From positions 21,602,031-21,666,030 of the forward strand of contig NC_060106.1 in the NCBI RefSeq assembly GCF_021155765.1: 64,000 nucleotides of DNA, in the 5' to 3' direction. Below, one piece after another: positions 60,373 to 64,000 of this stretch. The position numbers and the translations under genes are program-made. The number at the start of each line of letters is the position of its first letter. Positions within the stretch are counted from its first letter, which is position 1. Source of the DNA: Diprion similis (lineage: Eukaryota; Arthropoda; Insecta; Hymenoptera; Diprionidae). Under the pieces are notes generated by a model, which searched no databases, was not told the origin of the DNA, and worked only from the letters and a program-made list of their open reading frames with translations.

Positions 60373-61744
60373 TAACCGAAATCATGCGCGCCACTTTGAA
60401 CGCAGTTGAAAAATAATATGTTATAAATTCTATAGAAATAATAAATATTAATAGTAGGAGATTTATCTGGTATGAGATAAAAGATGGTTAAGAATACTTT
60501 ACAAGGAGTTGAATCGACGACGACATGAAGGTGGGTGAGAATTTTTTATAGTGCAAACACTATTATGGGTATATAGATGTTATTTATTGATAATTAATTA
60601 TTTTAAAATTTTTATTATAATTTTTAATAATAGTCAATTTTTTTTTATTCAATTCAATCATAAGTATATATCTCTGTCTATAAGTTTCTACACTCTACAG
60701 GTTACAGGTGTTTCACGGTAAATTGACTATTCGCTATAATAATTCAAATCACTACGGGCCATATCTACAAATTAATTTTATAAAGTCATCTGTACTTTAA
60801 GTATAATATTTTCATTTAATATTATTCATTAATACTATACGTATAGTATGTACCATATGGTAATAATGTATAAGATAATGTTTCATCCCCATAGCGGCAT
60901 TTGGAACCACGGAACACATTATGTTATTATTATTCACGCGATGCTATATATCGACTACAATAACGCCGAAGTATTCAAACGAATGTTTGCCCCCTCGGGT
61001 TGAAATATATTTTTGCGGCAAAAATGAGTTTACCATAATAGTAGTGTATGGAGGTATACATTAAAGGTATAGAATTATTATTTGACACATATGATTGAGG
61101 TTTTCGAGCTAGATTATCGCTGCTCAGCTCGCGTCTCACAGCCTAGAGGTGATTTAATTTATTCCCGAATTGCGTATTTGTTTGTCATAGTTTTTTTTTT
61201 TTTGTGTTTACTTCGTAATTTACAAACGCAGTACTCGATATACAGTTAGAATAGTTATTCCTTAGCAGCGAGTGCGTTTCGCCGGTCTCTTCTACAGATC
61301 ATATACCTAATTGAACATACATACATTATAATTCATATCGTATGTGTGTGTGTATGTGTGTGTACAAATAATACATGTACATATGTGTATTGTAGGTGTT
61401 CTTGTGCTCTAGTTTTTTAATAAACACGAATATGCGATTAATTTTAAATTAAATCACACGTTGGTGAAATTAAAATACATTGAAAAGCAGGCTCGATCAA
61501 GTACATGCAGAGAAGGTGAAAATGTGTCGATTGAAAGCGCAACGGCTCAGGAAGAAACACGGAAATACATCATAAAAAGATGTAAAATAGAACAATTAAT
61601 TTAATGTAAATCTGCTGTATTCTTGACGTTGTTTATGCACGCATTTTTTTTTTTTTTATCTATAATACTATCTACACAATATAATAACATTATACACATA
61701 TATTTATATACATATCTACTGCTACTAGTATACCGATAATATTT

Positions 61745-61822
61745 GGTAAAGGTGGCCCATTTGACAGCGGCAATGCAAGATACAAGCTCATCTTTTCTTG
61801 TTCAGGTGGCCACTTTTACCAT
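61745..61822. repeat. Small foldback with 16-base terminal inverted repeats
   Basis: GGTAAAGGTGGCC at the left end and GGTGGCCACTTTTACC at the right end are inverted copies with one mismatch around a 45-base centre. The size fits a tiny MITE or a chance hairpin. Confidence 0.5.
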
Positions 61823-62265
61823 ATATATACCCTGTGTAAAGTAGATGTGTATACCTATATATAAATATACTCTTTAACACATAATAATTTCGAACAATAT
61901 TTGACAGACTTTGTAAATTTCAACGTTCAATTTAAAATGTATAATAATAAACTATATAACGCTGCAATGCCTATTATATAGGCACATACTTATATAAAAT
62001 ACATTCATAATCAATAGCAGCTGATGTAATCGTTAACGCATTTAAAACGATAAATTATATAAAATATAATATTAATTTCATCTTCGTTAATACATGAAAA
62101 TTCAATATAATTTCTTCATTTATATATATAACATATACAGCTTCATAATCACTTTATCGTATTGAATCCACGTGTTTAATTAGAAAAACTGCAAAATATT
62201 CTGTCATGATTTTTTGTAACATAGAGTAAAAAATTAAACACGGAATAATCAACGATAACATAATA

Positions 62266-62269
<4 letters not shown>

Positions 62270-62305
<36 letters not shown>

Positions 62306-62336
62306 CAACAACAATAATGATAATAATAACAATAAT
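62270..62336. repeat. (AAT)n/(AAC)n microsatellite
   Basis: About a dozen AAT units pass into AAC units and then imperfect AAT/GAT units. On the minus strand it makes a false open frame rich in Ile and Val. Confidence 0.85.
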
Positions 62337-64000
62337 TTGACAAGTATAAAAACCACTTTCATTGACTGGTAATGATTCAATCGCAATATGTGACATTGAG
62401 TTATTGGCAAGGTAATGTAAATGATGTGGGTGAGATTCGTTTTCTTGCGGATAGATAAGTCTGATAAAAAAATTAAAAATGGTGGAGTGACTACTATTCA
62501 AGATTTTATCTCTTCTTCAACTATGCGTAAACAATAAAGAAATATGACTTGAAATATCACATAAGACTGGAGTGATCAGGACTGCATTAGAATATAATTT
62601 TAAGCGGTTTGATTTTCAACGTGTGTAAGAATTATTCACGATCGTTACTATATATTACTTAGCATATTATTTATGTATATGTTCATATTTATGTTTATAT
62701 ATATATTTATATATACATACATATATATAAATACACATACATAATTTCACTTATATTGTAACGTTTATTAGTATATTATACTCATATTTTATTCGGATTT
62801 AAGTTTCTTATCGCAGTAAGTTTTTTTTTTTTCGTGTTCCTAGCTATACTATTGCTGAAAAGTCCGTACACTTTACATCGACAAGATTTCGTTTACAGTA
62901 CGTATGTCTTATACTTCTGAAATATATTTATTTATATACTTATTGAGTAATTTAAACTTGAATTAGAATTTCTCTTGGCCGATTGGCTATTATCAAACCT
63001 GGTTGGGGCTTGCGATTAAAATAATATATAATAATTTTTATATGTATAAACTATATTTTTACCACGTTATATTAGAAATTTTGCTTGACCGCAGAAACCG
63101 TTATATATATATAATATATATATATATTTCGAGTAGATCCCGATGTGCTAATAATCATATAATTACGTGATCCATAACAATTGTCTTTTTCATAGGTAAC
63201 TATTATAAGAAATCCTGCGACTGAGTTTCATTACTACATCAGATTCGCTTCACATTGAAACTAATGACAACGCGAGACAATAATAATCGAGCGCCGATGT
63301 ACGCTGCGTACGAATATTCGTGTAACATTGTTATTATAATCATATACTATAACATTATGATGGCATGCAAACGACACCGAATTGAATTAATCTTTTTTTC
63401 TTTAATGTCCTCTACTCGTGTTGACGATAAAATTCAAATTCCTTATCTGCGTGAACACGTCTCATTTGACTGATTTTGCAATCTGACATACGATGGACGT
63501 TGCTATGGCTTTTCCAAATCGGATTTTAGAAAAGGTTTCATTTTTACGCAATGGATACAAGTAGTTAACTGTAATTTATAGACGAGATTTGATTATTAGT
63601 TAGTCAACGTTATTGTTAAAGTATTATGACTGGTAAAGTTCACGGTAGTATAATACAGCGAGTGAAACAATAGGATGAAAATGAGTTCGTGGATTTAAAT
63701 ATAAAATTTGATAGATAAGAGTGATTGATAATAAACGGAAAAATAAAATAATTCAGTTGTCTTGAAAATCTTAACGACATTGTAAATAAAATTTCAATGC
63801 TATCAAGTATCTATTATCGTTCATAAAGCATATTTGAACGTCCACTAGATGGCATGGCGATGAGACATATTCCTAATACTCTCCTAGACTTTGTAGATTG
63901 TAGAGACTAGATCCTAGACACCATTTACAAGCAGTAGAAGTCTAACTACACGTATCGTAATAATATAGTGTTTTACCATTCTAACGACAACGCATGTAGA

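Larger units (their letters stand above)
59834..64000. other. Right flank; no gene recognised
   Basis: The first 500 bases are probably the LRPPRC promoter and 5' UTR, with CCAAT-type ATTGG boxes inside the foldback at 60.2-60.4 kb. Beyond about 60.5 kb the sequence is very AT-rich with TA, GT and AAT microsatellites (61343-61364, 62270-62310, 62693-62734, 63102-63127). Several hundred-base stretches have no open frame on either strand that looks like protein. It may be intergenic or the long 3' UTR or an intron of a gene outside the window. Confidence 0.45.

Noticed and set aside
60472-60530. Plus-strand ATG near 60519 followed by a GTGGGTGAG donor
   Set aside because: Only two codons would be coding and no downstream exon was found in the window.
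62154-62501. 115-codon minus-strand open frame
   Set aside because: Half of it is the translated AAT/AAC microsatellite; no family resemblance.

Overview
The window looks like nuclear DNA of an insect, most probably a hymenopteran (a sawfly-like or other early-branching lineage is a guess). Genes carry short GT-AG introns, intergenic and intronic DNA is AT-rich with many microsatellites, and the recognised proteins read as insect-type orthologues of conserved animal genes. No bacterial, viral or phage genes were recognised. All gene models below were built by hand: exon junctions were chosen so that reading phase is kept and the protein follows the remembered family layout.

Layout, left to right. 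(1) Minus, cut by the left edge: the 5' end of the kinetochore scaffold gene KNL1/Spc105, recognised by its PP1-docking SILK motif. (2) Plus 1259-2222: DDA1, a small subunit of DDB1-CUL4 ubiquitin ligases, head-to-head with KNL1. (3) Plus 4553-6319: an SLC38A7-like lysosomal amino acid transporter. (4) Minus 6827-12516: RNF123/KPC1, an E3 ubiquitin ligase with an N-terminal SPRY and a C-terminal RING, eleven exons; a tRNA-derived SINE lies in one intron. (5) Minus 16413 to about 53410: an SRGAP (F-BAR, RhoGAP, SH3) gene filling more than half the window, with three candidate first exons at 53.3, 43.6 and 37.0 kb and a possible alternative C terminus. (6) Plus 54506-56541: IFT74, an intraflagellar transport protein, with RFX/X-box-like motifs upstream and a probable GC-AG intron. 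(7) Minus 56586-59833: LRPPRC/bicoid stability factor, a mitochondrial PPR protein, tail-to-tail with IFT74 with 44 bases between stop codons. (8) 59834-64000: no gene recognised.

The genes do not form one pathway; they are ordinary neighbours. Two (DDA1, RNF123) act in ubiquitination, one (SRGAP) in membrane bending and Rac/Rho control, one in cilia, one in mitochondrial RNA.

The least explained structure is a set of long imperfect inverted repeats (foldbacks) at about 31.0, 33.2, 46.1, 60.3 and 61.8 kb. Three lie inside SRGAP introns, so they would be transcribed and could fold into long double-stranded RNA. The same introns hold a 67-84 bp period minisatellite at 38.6 kb and four G or C homopolymers of 19-25 bases. 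I did not find a clearly new multi-gene system.
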